Shown piece by piece: positions 35,836-48,581 of a DNA stretch of 64,000 bases. Under the pieces are notes generated by a model. It ran no database searches and had not been told where the DNA came from. It saw nothing but the letters and a program-made list of their open reading frames with translations. The DNA is from Limanda limanda (Eukaryota; Chordata; Actinopteri; Pleuronectiformes; Pleuronectidae): the NCBI RefSeq assembly GCF_963576545.1, contig NC_083639.1, forward strand, positions 24,398,118 to 24,462,117, in the 5' to 3' direction. Position numbers and translations under genes: made by a program. Each line of letters opens with the position of its first letter. Within the stretch, counting starts at the first letter, position 1.

Positions 35836-36361
35836 TAATAAATACTTTTGTAATTAAAGTATCTGTAGTCTGTGATTATTTGTGCATATGTATGTGATTG
35901 CAGCTGGATTATGATTGCCTGTGCTCGAACTTAGAAGCCTTCACTGTTTATTAAGTAATCGTTAATATTAAAATATTGACATTATTAATTTGACATTAAT
36001 CATTATGAGACTGATAATTATAGCTTGACATCGTTGGTCCCTGGGTGGTGCCCCCCTTTCTCAATTATTAATATAGATAGTATTATTCTTAAATTGATAA
36101 TTTTATTGTTTTTTGACTAATTATTTTCATTATTCTTGGTTGATAACCTTATCATTGTTAATTGATAGCTTGTACTTTCTAATTGATAATTCCTATTTTC
36201 TCATTAGTGGTTTTATTGTTATTTGATTACTGATCATCTTCAATTAATAATTTAATTATTTTTGATAGATAATTTTTATTTTAATAATCATATTTCATGA
36301 TTATTAATAATTAGCCAACGTCAAGTCTACTCCTATTGCACAACACTGCGTATATCCTGGG

Positions 36362-36467
36362 CTGATACCTGATTTCTGTTCACTTTGAAGTTTGGCTAAA
36401 GTAGACGTGTTTTTTTTTCTCTTAGTAAGTATTTTACATTTTGATCTAAATACTTTTATTATCTCAA
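36362..36467. repeat. Right copy of 110-bp direct repeat
   Basis: Partner of 33442-33553, in the same orientation, about 2.9 kb away. Confidence 0.8.
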
Positions 36468-36639
36468 CAAATGAAAACACAACAAGAGCACGTTCACGAC
36501 AACTGCAACGAGATCTCATCCACCAGTTTGGGTTTGTGCGTACTGAGTCAAGCTTAAGTGAACTTTAAATAAAAACAGGTAAGAAGCACTTTGTGTAGCC
36601 TTCTTTATAACTGACTTCTTTATAACTTTTACTGAGTAT

Positions 36640-36790
36640 CGTACAAGGCACTTGTATTTATACACAAATGTACTTTACCTGTTTCCTCTAAACTTGATTT
36701 ATGACCTGTCTGTTTTTATGCTGCCTTTGTTAAGCACTTTGTAACACTTGTTTTGAAAAGTGCTCTATAAATAAAGATTATTATCAATTA
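36640..36790 (+). mobile_element. LINE 3' tail (L2/CR1-like)
   Basis: Contains TTAAGCACTTTGTAACACTT, TTGAAAAGTGCTCTATAAAT and AAAGATTATTATCA, the standard terminal sequence of fish L2/CR1-like LINEs. The body is missing. Confidence 0.6.
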
Positions 36791-36987
36791 TGAATGTGTG
36801 TGTAATATAATAATGACAACTGGTAGCAAGAAGTGCAAATGTGTCAAGAATTGTTCTCTTAGGGCAGCAACTTAGGAGCCCAATAATCTTTTTAATATTC
36901 TCCACTCCAGTTGTGAATGTTAGGGGGCATAAGTTGTACTTGCCACTCAGAGAGAAGGGGAGGAAGGGAAAAGACGAACAATATCTA

Positions 36988-37006
36988 GATAATGGGGGGG
37001 GGGGGG
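36988..37006. repeat. G homopolymer tract
   Basis: A run of about 15 G, followed by unremarkable intron. Confidence 0.9.
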
Positions 37007-37678
37007 TCGAAAGGGCCAAACTGCCCTCAATAATTACAATACGCTTCTAAGATAAATGACAGCCCTTCAAAATAAACTTGCTTACCAGTATGTTGTGCCA
37101 TTCACATATGTCAATACTGGGTTAGTATGCTTTTAAATATACACAATCTGCATTTAGTGGCTTTTAAAATACAATTTCCCAGAAGACCAGGACTGCAGCA
37201 CATTTAAAGTAATGTCACCAGCTTGACAGACTGTGGTAAGCTATGTAATGTAAAGTGAAGAGGGTGTTCAACTCTGTCTCGCTGCTCTCGATCAGCAGTG
37301 CCAGCACAATGAGCAACACACTGAAAAACAGTATCCAGTTTTTCTCAAAACAACCATGATTTAGTTACAGAAGACAGCTGACTGATGGTGATCCCAGAGG
37401 TGATGTCCACATTTTATCTCTCTCCATTTTTATGAACATTTCTTGGCGACTAAATGCAAGTCTAGAATTTTATGTGATTATTTCCAACATAAACGAATAG
37501 GTGTGTTAGCATCCTATACTGAGAGCCATCTTGTGCTCTGCCTTCATGAAATGTCTGAAAATCTAAAATTCTAATTATCTACACAGACAGTGGTGCAGTG
37601 TGTCAGTGGAGTGTCTGAAGACAAGTCGCTCCGGCTGCCATCTGGGAGCTCAGAAAAACAGAGATAACACTGCTGTGC

Positions 37679-37753
37679 ATGTGTGTGTGTGTGTGTGTCA
37701 GTGTGTGAGCATATGTGTCCCTCAGTGCATATGTATTTCTGTGTGTGTTTGTT

Positions 37754-37832
<79 letters not shown>

Positions 37833-37980
37833 GTTTGTGTGTGTGTGTGTGTCTGTCTGTATTTATGTGTCAGAGTTTAAGCAGATGCCTCCCTCAGTGC
37901 ATATGTATTTGCTTGTGTGTTTGTGTGCGTGTGTGTGCGTGTGTGTGTGTGAGAGTGTGATTGTGTGCGTGTGAGTGCAT
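37679..37980. repeat. Long (TG)n microsatellite
   Basis: TG repeats, interrupted, with the purest part at about 37757-37850. Open frames of Cys-Val repeats over it are artefacts. Confidence 0.95.
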
Positions 37981-37984
37981 GCAT

Positions 37985-39000
37985 GTGTGTCTCATGTCTC
38001 TCTCAGCGGGTGCTATCTATCTGCAAGTAATTGCTCTAGCCAGTGAAGCTGCTGGAGTGGAGCTGGATCTGGCTCACACACAGCTGAGATCACAGCCTGA
38101 AAGCAGTGGGGTATTTTATGAGCAAATTCACTTTCAACTTTGACATAGTCAGTAAAGTAGTCTTGGGTTTTACTTTCAATTAAAAGCAGTACATCATAAT
38201 GCAATTGTGATTGTTTCTGAAAGCCATCTTTACTAGGAGTCAAGTGCTTTTTAAGAAATTCTTCTTCAAATACATGTTGATGACTTTCTTGAAAACAGTT
38301 CTCCTGGATTTATTGGCTGATCAGTCTCTGTTTGAGACTCATTTTACCAAATTACACAGCTTTTTTCCACATGTCATGGTTTGGTTCTGTTCCCAAGCAA
38401 GGCTCAGTGAGGTCTTTCCCTATTGTCAAGTCCACATTAAATTGGTTGCTATCATGCTACAGCTCACTGTGCATGTCACACTGGGACTATAGAAGGTGTT
38501 TGGACCACCAGCTGATCATTAATTCATCTGCATTTAGATGTGGGCAATTCCATCAAAGGAGAATCAGCAAAAGTGACCTGTAACAACCATGACCAGACAT
38601 TTTGTTGTTTATAAAGCATTTTTGTGTTTTGAGTATTGTGATGTTAACCTTAGTGACGGTACATCAAAGTTAAACTTGTAGTATTGTGACAACACTACAG
38701 TATTGTTCATGAAACATTTGTAATTTTTGTAGAATTTGAATGGTTCATGTTTTTTAATTAAATATTTATTTAAAGGAAATCTCTAATCATGCAGGAATTA
38801 CTACAAAGCACAAACAGATTTTGTTTTAACAAACTGATTGCACATCCCTGTTTGGTGTTGTTAATGCGATTAAGCCTCAGTATTTGATCAGTTTTGATAG
38901 TCTTTGAGTTATCAGGCAAAATATTCACTACAATAACTCTCAGCACCTCTATGTATCCCACTGTTTCCTTGCTCTCTTTGTTGTGTCTCCTCTCCCCTCC
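37985..39000. other. cadps intron 1, no recognised features
   Basis: AT-rich intron. No coding similarity was recognised. Confidence 0.5.
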
Positions 39001-39004
39001 ATAG

Positions 39005-39405
39005 GTGTGTGCATCTAGATGTCTCAGCGGAGGTGTGGCCAGGAGTAGCTCACAACTACACCTGCAGCATCCACCCTTGTTGTCCTCCCAGTCATTGCCA
39101 GATCGTTTTCCTCACTGCAGTGGGCGTCTCTCGTTCTCGGCCGCTCTGTGTTATAGTATCATTCCTTGTGTCGTTATTTTCAGTTTTTCTCAGTGCTTTT
39201 TCTCCTTGTGCCTCCAGGATTCACTCATCGGCTTTCCTGCCTTTCTTTCTCAATGATGGGATCGTCATTAGTTCTCCGCTTCCTCATCTCTTCCTCAAAC
39301 CCAGCTTGATTGAACAATAAATACCCTTAACCTTTAAGAACTGTGCAGTGGTCCGTGGCTTGTCTCTGCTCTGGGGTCAAAGAAAATCCTATCGTAACAA
39401 ATAAC
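39005..39405 (+). mobile_element. LTR-like fragment of a retrotransposon
   Basis: A GC-balanced, C/T-rich segment holds GAACAATAAATACCC (a poly(A)-signal context at about 39315), then GGCTTGTCTCTGCTCTGGGG and ATCCTATCGTAACA, which resembles the 3' end of fish gypsy LTRs. No internal coding is adjacent, so this would be a solo or partial LTR. Recognition is by resemblance only. Confidence 0.45.
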
Positions 39406-39409
39406 ACAA

Positions 39410-41990
39410 GTACGTTATTATAGCCGTACATGTGACCTACATTATATATATTCCTATGAAACATGAGCACACACACACTCACACAGACGTTTGTTTTAAC
39501 AGTAACTATTTCTCCCACTTCAACATGCTTGATCTCCCTGGTCATGACGTAACATCAAACGGACATTTAATCCTAGATTACGCTCTGCACAGCAGGCCGA
39601 CAAAGGATTGAGAAAGTGCTCATCAGGGCGAGGACTGCCATTCATACACTCACAAACAAGGCTTTTACATGAATACAGTGCAGTGACAAAGGCCTCCAGC
39701 ACAACCTCCAGCCTCCAACAGATACACACAACAGTGTCTCGTCCCCTGTGCCCTGATTATTTGTTAGTAAACATGACCACACTGCAAATCCACACTTTGT
39801 TAAACTCCTTCCTGTTAAGAATGTATGAAAGCTGTATTCAGACAGCATTCAAACACACCACCCACTCACATGGCCCATTATCAGCTGTTGACTGACATTC
39901 TGTGAAAAAGTTTAACTGCAGCCAACATCCCCTTACAACCCAATTGTTGTTGTCAGAAAACCCTGCTGCTACCATTTGATGGCAATAAATGTACCTTTTA
40001 TGTTAAGCTTTGATGTCACAGGCACTGTGTAGAGGTTGTGATTAAGGAATATTCTACTAATCTAGCACTAAGGGATCAGGGATAATTCCAAGGAGCCATC
40101 AGTAAACAGAGACTGACATCATGGGAATGTGTGAGTTTTTTGCTCTCTGAACTCCTGACCATCATGCTTCATGATCTAAAGTTCACTTTATCCAAAGCAG
40201 ATGCATTCTCCTGTAGTAATGCACCTTGGATTGAATTGTTGCTCGATAGTGTTTCTCTCTACATGGCCTGCATGTTATCCAGGCGCCATAGTCTTATATT
40301 CGATTGTGCTGTATTAACCTCAGACTATGATGCAATGTTATTTCAGTCAAGCCCATCCTTTTTGTTGCAGGAACAGATGTAATCTTGAAGGTGAACTCCC
40401 TCTATTGTACGGGGTTAAGGTTTTCTCACTAATCACAGGGAGTACAGACATTTGTAATCTCAGTTGGTCTAATGAAGCCTCGTCAAATTACTTTAGAGGG
40501 CCTGTGTTATGAAAGTGTGGTGTATAGTTTGATGGACATTAGACATTTACCAGACATTAAGGGTCTAACAAAATATGTAGTATCCCGGTATTTCACATGA
40601 TGGCCTGATAGGATGATGATTTAAAAAATGAACATGAGTGAAGTTTACTCTCATCGTATAAAACTGATTCAATCAGTTCATCGTTCATGCACAACACTGC
40701 ACAGGGAGCCACTGCAGGGGTGCTGAAGAGCTGCATGCAGCTCCAGAGCCTAAGGTAACATCCTGACACAATCCACTCGCTTAATTTGTTACCCTGAATC
40801 TCAATGGCTTACACTAACCGCACCCAATCATCACTCTTCATGTCTAAATCTGATCCTCCAAATAAATCATAGCCAATCAGATGCAGAGTGCTTAATCTAA
40901 TGTAGTCTATCTAGCTTCCTCTTTTGCTCCTGTCATAATTATTACGCCCACTACAGGTCATCTAATAGATGTATGGTATGCATGGGTTGAAATAAACTGC
41001 ATATGGGTTTGTGTGTTACTGTCATGAGAAACTCAACAATTCTCAATGCAAGAAACAAGAAAGTAATCAATTTGTACTTGAATATGAAAAATTTTAATTT
41101 TAAATAATGCTTCCTCTGATAAACTCACAAAGTGGATGCTAGTAATGCACAGTTATTTGTTACCTGCTATTCCCCAGAGGTGAGCCACGGGTCGAGAGGG
41201 TTCAGGTCAGCTTTCTTCAAAAGGCTTGCTTTGTCAAAAAGAAATATGGTATGCAATAGGCTTTGCACTATGGAATTGTATGTCTAGTATTGCATGCAAG
41301 AGTGAGGTAGATAGGTCTTAATGAGAGCATCATATTAAAATGAGAGTATCATATAAGAGTTACAATAGATTGGAGAGATATGATGACTCACCCTCAATCT
41401 AATTACAACACATTCATTGCTTTCTGTGAGTGGATGTGTCATAGAAACCCATACATTGAAGCATGTGGTGTATGTTCAAGTGTGTACTGTGTGGGTGTGC
41501 GTTTGTACATGAACACAGCAGGCCATCTGACAAGGCTTTCATCATTATTAGCAGCCTACATGCTGTCCTCATGAATTATGCAGACACTACTTAACTGTTT
41601 CTATAACACACATACAGACACACACACACACAAAAAAAAATGTGCTGTGACGATGTGGTGGCATATTTCAAAAAGGTAATCCTTTCTTTAGCCTCTTCCT
41701 TTGCGTTGCTAGACACACTGACAGTGACACGAGTGGGAACTTGAAAGTGTTTCGGGGGGGGACTGTTTACAGCTTGATTTCAGGATATCACTGTTGTTTC
41801 AGGTGTGTTTTTAATGGCTTGTGCCTTGTCTGTGCCCTATTATTTTGTTAAAAAGCCAAAATCGAAAAACAAATAGTCAGATGTGGAGAAGAAATGTGAT
41901 CCTACTGCAGTTAAATTGCAATGAAGCAGAACTTGCAGGATGTTCTCTGGTTCGTTTATGCAAACACTGACACTGTATAGCTGGTTTCAG
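39410..41990. other. cadps intron 1, no recognised features
   Basis: Intron sequence without recognised repeats or genes. A short CA/A tract lies at about 41615-41640. Confidence 0.5.
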
Positions 41991-41999
41991 GCATACACT

Positions 42000-42790
42000 G
42001 AACTCTAGAGATTCTTCGCAGTTTCTCTGGAGGAGGTGCATGTGTGAACACAAATGTCAGAGTGAGAGCCTCCAAATTATCTGCAGACTTTATACTAGGG
42101 GGCCAGGTGAAAGTCAAGAGAATCCGATGTGAGAACACACCAGAGGATCCTCGCTGGATCACAGCGAGAGAGTGGAGAGGGTTGATGATGCTTCTGAAAT
42201 GCGACAGATGCAAAAAAAGAAAGCAAATATATCTGGGTGATGAATCTATGGACCCCCAGATATTAATATTGTTTGTCACTGTAATAACGTTGCTGATGAC
42301 GTAGCGAGTGATGTCCCAATTCCTAGGGAAAGATTTTCTAGCCATACCCATCAGTTTGGTGGGGACCCTACCTAGCAAGGGTCACTTCATATCTATGGGC
42401 AGGACCAAGCGAGAGGAATTGGGATATACACTCAACGCTGTAAACTTTGGCCATGAATGGAGCAATGCTTGCGAGCTAGTTCAGGCAGCAAACTGGAGCT
42501 GCGTTACTTTAATCATGTGACATTCCTCACTCTCCACAATCATCTTCATTACACATCCACCCTATTAGGCGGCCTATATAAGCAGAGACAATTTCCAATC
42601 ACTCCCCTTGCTCGCCCCGCTGATGCGTCAGTATTCCTGCCAGTTGCTTCAGCCCCTCAACCACCCCATCATCCACCTGTGGGCTCCAACAGGGGATTAT
42701 AAATAATTTCTTATCACTAGAGCCTAGCTGCAAACACTAACATGCTCTACTGTTGCAATAAACATTTGTAAATATGAGTTGTCTGACTGA
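42000..42790 (+). mobile_element. Possible solo LTR
   Basis: A TATA-like CCTATATAAGCAGAG at about 42564-42578 is followed roughly 180 bp later by CAATAAACATTTG (poly(A) signal). This is the spacing and order of an LTR U3-R-U5. The upstream part (42000-42300) has an 86-codon open frame without recognised similarity. No partner LTR or coding was seen, so the call is tentative. Confidence 0.3.
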
Positions 42791-43054
42791 ATGTGATTAA
42801 ACAGTTACAAGCAATGTAAAAATGTCACAAAGACATATCATTTGTATTCCCAGGGACAGATAAAAAAAAAAAGTCTGCTAAAAAGACGTATTTTAATCAT
42901 AATGGGCAAATTGTATAAGGGGTGGGGCGGGCCAAGGCCATGTAAGAGAGACTCCCATTTCGCTTGTGACGAGAGAAGCATACGGAAGCGCATTCTCAGT
43001 CACTCAAGCATGACATTTCTGACTTAGAGGAACCATAATAAATCTTTGGAGATG

Positions 43055-43148
43055 TTTTTTTCCAGAGTTTTTGGGTCGGTAGACATGCCAGATACCCAAA
43101 TTAACGTGTAGAAGCACTACAAAAGTGGGATTTTTCATAATATGTCCC
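43055..43148 (-). mobile_element. End fragment of AAAGGGGACATATT MITE family
   Basis: Reverse complement begins GAAGGGGACATATTATGAAA and contains GGGTATCTGGCATGTCTAC and CCCAAAAACTCTGGAAAAAA, shared with 15163-15265. Confidence 0.65.
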
Positions 43149-44217
43149 CTTCAAAACCAAACAAATTGTTGTGATTTTGATTTTGAAAGTCAAAATTTTG
43201 TATAAATAACTTGCATGATATCACAGTGTCTCTAATTTCTTTCTACAGCATATAGACATCTACAGCATAAAAAAGCTGAAGCCCTATCTCACCATATCAA
43301 ACCAGTGTTTCACATTAATAAACTAGACTATGAACAAATAGGAGATCTTGTACTGTATCTTTGTTGCTGCAACTTGTAGCCCGTTTTTCTGTGTGTTCAC
43401 TCACAAATAGTTCATAAAGTTGTTACTATCCATCCAGTCCAGACCTCAAAGTTTCAGCTGCACTTGTGTGTAATGTAATACAGTTCTGTTGTTGCATGAG
43501 AGCGACATTCGTGTGCGTGCATGTGCACACCCAGTACCACCATAGATTTAAGTATTTCTTTGGGATATGTTGCAAAAAAAGTACAAAAAAAATCCTGGAT
43601 ACACTCTTTTCTGGGCCATGTTACACCTCCCCTAAAAATGTCAGTGCAGTGCAGAGGTAAAAGTGAGTGAATGTTGGACTCACTTGCATTGACACAAATG
43701 TAACTCTAAAGGATGTTTTGTGTCTGCTAAATGTGCAAATAGGAAACGGTCCTAATAACAACTTAATTAAGTGTCAGTGTTGTTTTCATCGTTACTGGCC
43801 TACCTTCTTTTGTCAAGTAAAAATGTTTGAAACTCAGTCTTCATTAAACAGGTTTGAACATTGAAGAAAATGGATACATATCTTTCAGCCCACAACATTT
43901 CAAGCCCAGTGCAGTACCACCCACTTCCCAGCTGACTGGCAAATGTGTTTGAGAAGACTTTCACAAGACTTTCATTCTCTGTCTACCTCAATATTTTCTC
44001 TTGTAACACACACACGGATTCTGACATTGTGTCTGAACTGTAATACTGATATATTTGTGAATGGCTTACATTCAGTAACATTTAAAGCAATTTCCTGCTC
44101 TCTGTAGTTGCTTGAACTGATAATTAAATATTTGTGTCCTGCCGCCCTCTTCTCCATTCTAAAATCACAATCTGTCAGTTGTCTGTTTTGCTAGTGATTA
44201 ATTAATTACAATGTTTG

Positions 44218-46787
44218 CAGAGCTGCCAACTTTTCATAAAAGAGTGAGATTTTGTCGGGGGTGACCAAAATTTTGCCGTGCACGCAGCCACACTCGTTGG
44301 TGGCTCAAATATCAGGGAATTGGAATTAATTTGGCGTTGTACCCATGTTGTGCCCTGCATTCTGGTGGTTTGTGGGGCCCAAAGTCGTTGATAGGGGCGG
44401 CCGACTGGAGATGTACAACATTGGTTACATTCTGTGAAGCAAAGACATAGCTGAAGTTCCACCCCCAGGAAATTTTGGTTTAAGTAGATGTTATTTCCTG
44501 CATTCTAGTGGATTTTTGGGTGGTATGCTAAAGATGTGCAATACCTGAACTTATTCTGACTCATGTTCATCTGATCATGACTTGTAGGGCCTTCTAGACT
44601 TGAGCTGCACATTCAACCAGAAAACTATTGTTGTGCCTCAATGACTGTCTATGTACCACAATATAGCCTAATTAATAGACCTGTGTTTAAGAATAGACCA
44701 AGGTAGGTTGATTGATATTTTGATTACAATGGTATTCAACTAATTCTTAACTGAAACCTAACCTATATTGTTAATAACTGTATTCTTAAGAGCAGTTAAT
44801 GATTTATGTTCGGCAAAAAATTACACAAGATTAGTTAAGGAGAAATATTTTTCATTATTCAAAGCCTCCCACCACACGTTCCATCAAACAAAAATGTGCA
44901 ACACATAAAGTGCTTAAACAGTAGCCTTTTTAAGCAATACAAATGATCAACACATGACAAAAATAACTAAAAATGAGGTATCAGATGCAGATCAAAAGCT
45001 GGTTAGTCATTTTATAAGATCTTTGGGCAAGGTTGTACTGGCCTGTGGCCAGTGGTGTACAAAGTACTTGAAAGCCATACTTGAGTAAAAGTACAGATAT
45101 CTTACCTGAAAGTGACTTCGGTAAAAGTAAAAGTCACCCGCCAGAAAATGACTTGAGTAAAAGTCTTAAAGTAGCTCATATTAAATGTACTTAAGTATCA
45201 AAAGTATCTGGTGTTGAAATGTACTTAAGTATCAAAAGTACGAGTACCTAAATTAAAAATGCAAAGTGCTTTTTATAGTAGGCCTATACAGACACAAAAC
45301 AGCCCAAAATGTTTCTCCTCAATATTTATTTCAACTGACTGAAAAATTATAACAACAATGTGCTTATAATGTATATAATCTATAATTTTACAAATTTTGA
45401 ACCCTAGATGCTGAGGTTCAAATAGTAATGGACCAGCGCATCTGAACTTCTAGAGTCAACAAAGAATCAAATATAAACAAGTGCCTCTTGTGTCTGCCCA
45501 AGAACATTAATAAACCACAGTATAACCACTAAAATATTCTGTAAATATCACTAGACATGGACCTTTCATCAGTAGCAGGAGAGATACACAATGCCGTTTA
45601 TGATAACTCAGCAAATGGAAACAAGTTCTAGGTACACAAAATTAGATAGTTTCTCTTTTGTTAACAGCCTGCACATGCAGGGCTAGTACAGAGAGGAAAA
45701 AATCACTGGACACAGTCTCGTTTTGCTGCCAAATTTCAGACAGAAAAATAAAGACTGAACTGAACCGAGCTTCTGCCTGAGCACCTGGATCATTCTAAAG
45801 GGAATAAATGGATGGGGAATGTGCTTGTGATGATTAAGTCCCTGCCCACACACATCGCTACTCCCCATTGGATGGTTTAGTGAGATCCTCGGATCGGCCC
45901 TGCCAGAGTTGGTCACGGCCCTGGCGGAGCCCAGAAGACGATCAAACTGGACTCTAGAGCAGGGGTTTTCAACTGGTTTTGTCCCAGGTACCACCATTCT
46001 GACTAGAAAGTTATCCGCGGCCAACTGATGTGCCTATTTAAAACCCTCAAACAAATCTAGAAAAATCTGTATAAAAAACAACAAAACGGTTGATTTTCTG
46101 TGCTTAAGAATTGAAAACAAAATTAAAATGCAGTTTGTAGTTATACTGCATCTTTGTTTCTATTCATTCTGTCGGGAGAACTGCTACTGGATGGACAAAA
46201 GTCTTAGAGCTCTCCTAAGAAATTGTTTTTCAACGAGCGAACGTGGTAAAGTTGACTATAATTGCAATCAATTGTTTTGGCTATTATGCCAATTTATTTT
46301 TCTCATTACAAAGTATTTGTTTTATTTAATATCTTCATTATTAATTCTGCCCTTGTGGTCGTCTTTTTGGGAAAATAAAAATTCCCATCATACAAACAAA
46401 ATCTCCAAGACCTCCTGAGAGTTTTTCTACCTAGTTCAAACGCTCTCTTCTACATCTACCTTTAACACGCATGGACAGGGGAAAACTACTGGCAGTTTCT
46501 AGCCCCAAGCCAGTTTCAAGGTTCCCCTCATCACCTTTATATTATTTTAAACATTTTTTCTTATTTTGGATATTTTTCACGATATTCAAGAGTAATCTGG
46601 AAATGTGTTGAAATATCCAGAGGCAGCGGGCACGCGAGAGAGAGAGAGAGAGAGGTGCGCCGTGCGCGTCTTGGCCCAAAATCTGATTTTTTTTTTGCCG
46701 TGAGAAATTGGATGGGTGGCGTGAGTGCGTGTGAAAACATGCAAAAGCGTGTGTCCCACGGCGAAAGCGGGAGAGTTGGCAGCTCTG
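44218..46787. mobile_element. 2.57-kb hAT-like element with 6-bp target duplication
   Basis: The left end, CAGAGCTGCCAACT (44218), is matched by the right end AGTTGGCAGCTCTG (46774-46787). Both sides are directly flanked by TGTTTG (44212-44217 and 46788-46793), a perfect 6-bp duplication. CAGAGCTGCCAACT is a known type of fish hAT terminus. No transposase domain is legible inside. The interior holds a fragment of a second hAT at 45050 and a GA microsatellite at 46635-46653, so the element has been reworked by later insertions. Confidence 0.75.
45050..45300 (+). mobile_element. Left end of another hAT element, nested
   Basis: Begins CAGTGGTGTACAAAGTACTT and continues with repeats of TTGAGTAAAAGTA and AAGTATCAAAAGTA, the characteristic terminal region of a fish hAT family. 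The right terminus was not found, so it is truncated or diverged. Confidence 0.6.
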
Positions 46788-47803
46788 TGTTTGTGTCATC
46801 TTTGCTACCTGAACCCCAAAAACTAGTATATGTGTTAAATATTCTTATGTTTTCTGGTTATGAGAAATAAAGTGTGAAATGTGTCAGACTTATTTCAAAT
46901 AAGTAAAAAATGATCATGATGTCCCAGAGATATAGAAGATTCAAATTTGCCAAGACACACATGTAAAGTCGCAGCCTTCTCACAATTTATCACCATCATC
47001 CAGCACCTGTGTCAACATACTCCACCCTCCCAGCCTGACCTTTTTTTCTGTCAAAACACCTAATAATAACACCTGATATCCCCAAGAATTGCATCTATAT
47101 TGACTTAATTGTGTCTATATCCATTAAAAAATATCTGAAACAATGGAAAAAGTAATTTTATGTTTAATTCGTAAGGTTGAAATTAAGGGTAGGAGGATTA
47201 AAGAAAGAAATGAAAAATTGTTCATGATTTACATTTACAGAACGTATTAATGTTGCATCTGCTTAAAGCAGTGGTTCTCAAAGAGGGGGGCTTTATAAAC
47301 AGACTTTTTAAAGGCCTATTCGTAGCCTAATCTAAGGAGTAATTTGCTCCAGTCTTTTTAGAAAGCTCGTAGCCCCAAGAGCTAGCCTTCTAGCTAGCTA
47401 ACTTCTTCCAACTGCCGCTAGCCCTTTTCTCCTTAACACCTACCTTTACATCTTCAATCTTACACCGTGTTGCAACAAATAAAACACCAGCATTGAATAG
47501 AATTCTGTGCTGTCCCCGTTTACATTGTGTACTGTTCGTTTTGTTAGGAACCATTGCCTAGCACAGCCTTATTCATGAAGCAATGCAAAATAAAAAGGCA
47601 CCTCATCACCAAACGACCTGACTTGAAAGAGAAGCCTGTGGACTTCTTTAACCTTTGTGTCGTGTTCGTTTCTCCCCCCTTACTTTGGTGCTCCCGGTCA
47701 AATTTGACCGGCCTGTTTTAACTGCCCTTACATTAACACAAAAACCATTGATCGTCACCAAATTGTATTTAACTCCCTTTTAACCTGTAAACAATGTCTC
47801 AGA

Positions 47804-48181
47804 CTACTGGTTACATGAATAACTGCAGTGAATAGACACAGAAATTGAAAGTTGTATTCCAAAATCCCCTCTTGTTCTGCCTCCTCTGTCCTGGGGGGAT
47901 GAATACCAGAGCAAGTTGCCATCCTTGGACTGGAATGTCACCTCAGGTGTGTCTTCCACAGGGGCCTCTTCCCCAGGTGCCTCTTCCTCAGGGGCCTCTT
48001 CCTCGCCATATGTTGACTGTTCGGTCTCATGATGGTCTGGATCAAAATCAGGATCGTTGTCTTCTATTTCTGAAACATCCTCCTCTATTTCTGGTTCAAC
48101 TCCAATCCCGTCTTCATCAGTTTGAAAAAAAAGGTCAAGAGCCTCTCTGACAGAAAAACGTCTGATCGGGCGCCGACTCAT
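47804..48181 (-). CDS. Truncated piggyBac (PGBD-like) transposase N-terminus
   Basis: 125-codon frame starting MSRRPIRRFSVREALDLFF, followed by a Glu/Asp-rich stretch (about residues 20-80, with repeated EEAPxEE units) and SKDGNLLWYSSPQ, the short motif found near the N-terminus of PGBD-type transposases. After about residue 105 the sequence no longer resembles the family and ends at a stop, so the catalytic DDD domain is absent. The Met at 48181 was chosen because SRRxxRRF is the usual start; the open frame extends 50 codons upstream without similarity. It cannot encode an active enzyme. Whether it is expressed is unknown. Confidence 0.7.
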   Translation of the reverse strand: MSRRPIRRFSVREALDLFFQTDEDGIGVEPEIEEDVSEIEDNDPDFDPDHHETEQSTYGEEEAPEEEAPGEEAPVEDTPEVTFQSKDGNLLWYSSPQDRGGRTRGDFGIQLSISVSIHCSYSCNQ

Positions 48182-48249
48182 TGTGTTCAGAGTAAAATAA
48201 GAGCAATGCACAAGCAAGCTATATATAGGGGATCTGTGAGAAGATATCA

Positions 48250-48460
48250 TACGTTTTGTATCGAAAGTGTGGTTCACGTGGGGGGATGGACACATTAGCC
48301 CGGGAAAGAGCCAGGTTCCCATAACAAACACCTAATTGGTAACTTTGAAGTGTTACACGTTTAGTCTGGAAGGTGTGGTTCACGTAGGGGGACAGGCACA
48401 TAAGCACGGGAAAGAGAGGACACATGGTCAGTCTGAAAGGGGTTCACGTGGGGTGGAGTG
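48250..48460. repeat. Three tandem copies around GTGGTTCACGT inside piggyBac
   Basis: Copies near 48270, 48377 and 48440 share AAGG/TGTGGTTCACGTG and the following GGGGGGA. Two also share GGCACAT/GGACACAT and CGGGAAAGAG. Spacing is about 107 bp then about 63 bp. Confidence 0.75.
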
Positions 48461-48550
48461 TGTGTGTGTGTGTGTGCGTGCGTGTATGTGCGTGCGTGCG
48501 TGCGTGTGTGTGTGTGTGTGTAGGTGTGTGTGTGTGCGTGTAGGTGTCTT

Positions 48551-48581
<31 letters not shown>

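Larger units (their letters stand above)
33600..36060 (+). mobile_element. LTR-like block, probably a retroelement terminal repeat
   Basis: GC- and CpG-richer than its surroundings. It includes a TATA-like ACTTAAAAAGGC (33851), three tandem units of about 90 bp (33887-34158), CpG-rich sequence to about 34760, microsatellites, a poly(A)-signal-like TTAATAAATACTT (about 35836), and an end near GCTTGACATCGTTGGTCC then CTGGGTGGTGCCCCCC (about 36025-36055) that resembles a retroviral primer-site junction. No gag, pol or env coding remains. Assignment to an LTR retroelement or endogenous retrovirus is inference. It could instead be a composite of several repeats. Confidence 0.4.

Noticed and set aside
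37600..37974. 124-codon Cys/Val-rich open frame
   Set aside because: It is the translation of a TG microsatellite; frames in several phases look alike.
39005..39320. 103-codon and 83-codon frames in overlapping phases
   Set aside because: C/T-rich LTR-like sequence; no domain similarity seen.
41956..42378. 140-codon minus-strand frame
   Set aside because: No recognised domain; overlaps an equally open plus-strand frame in a probable LTR-like repeat.
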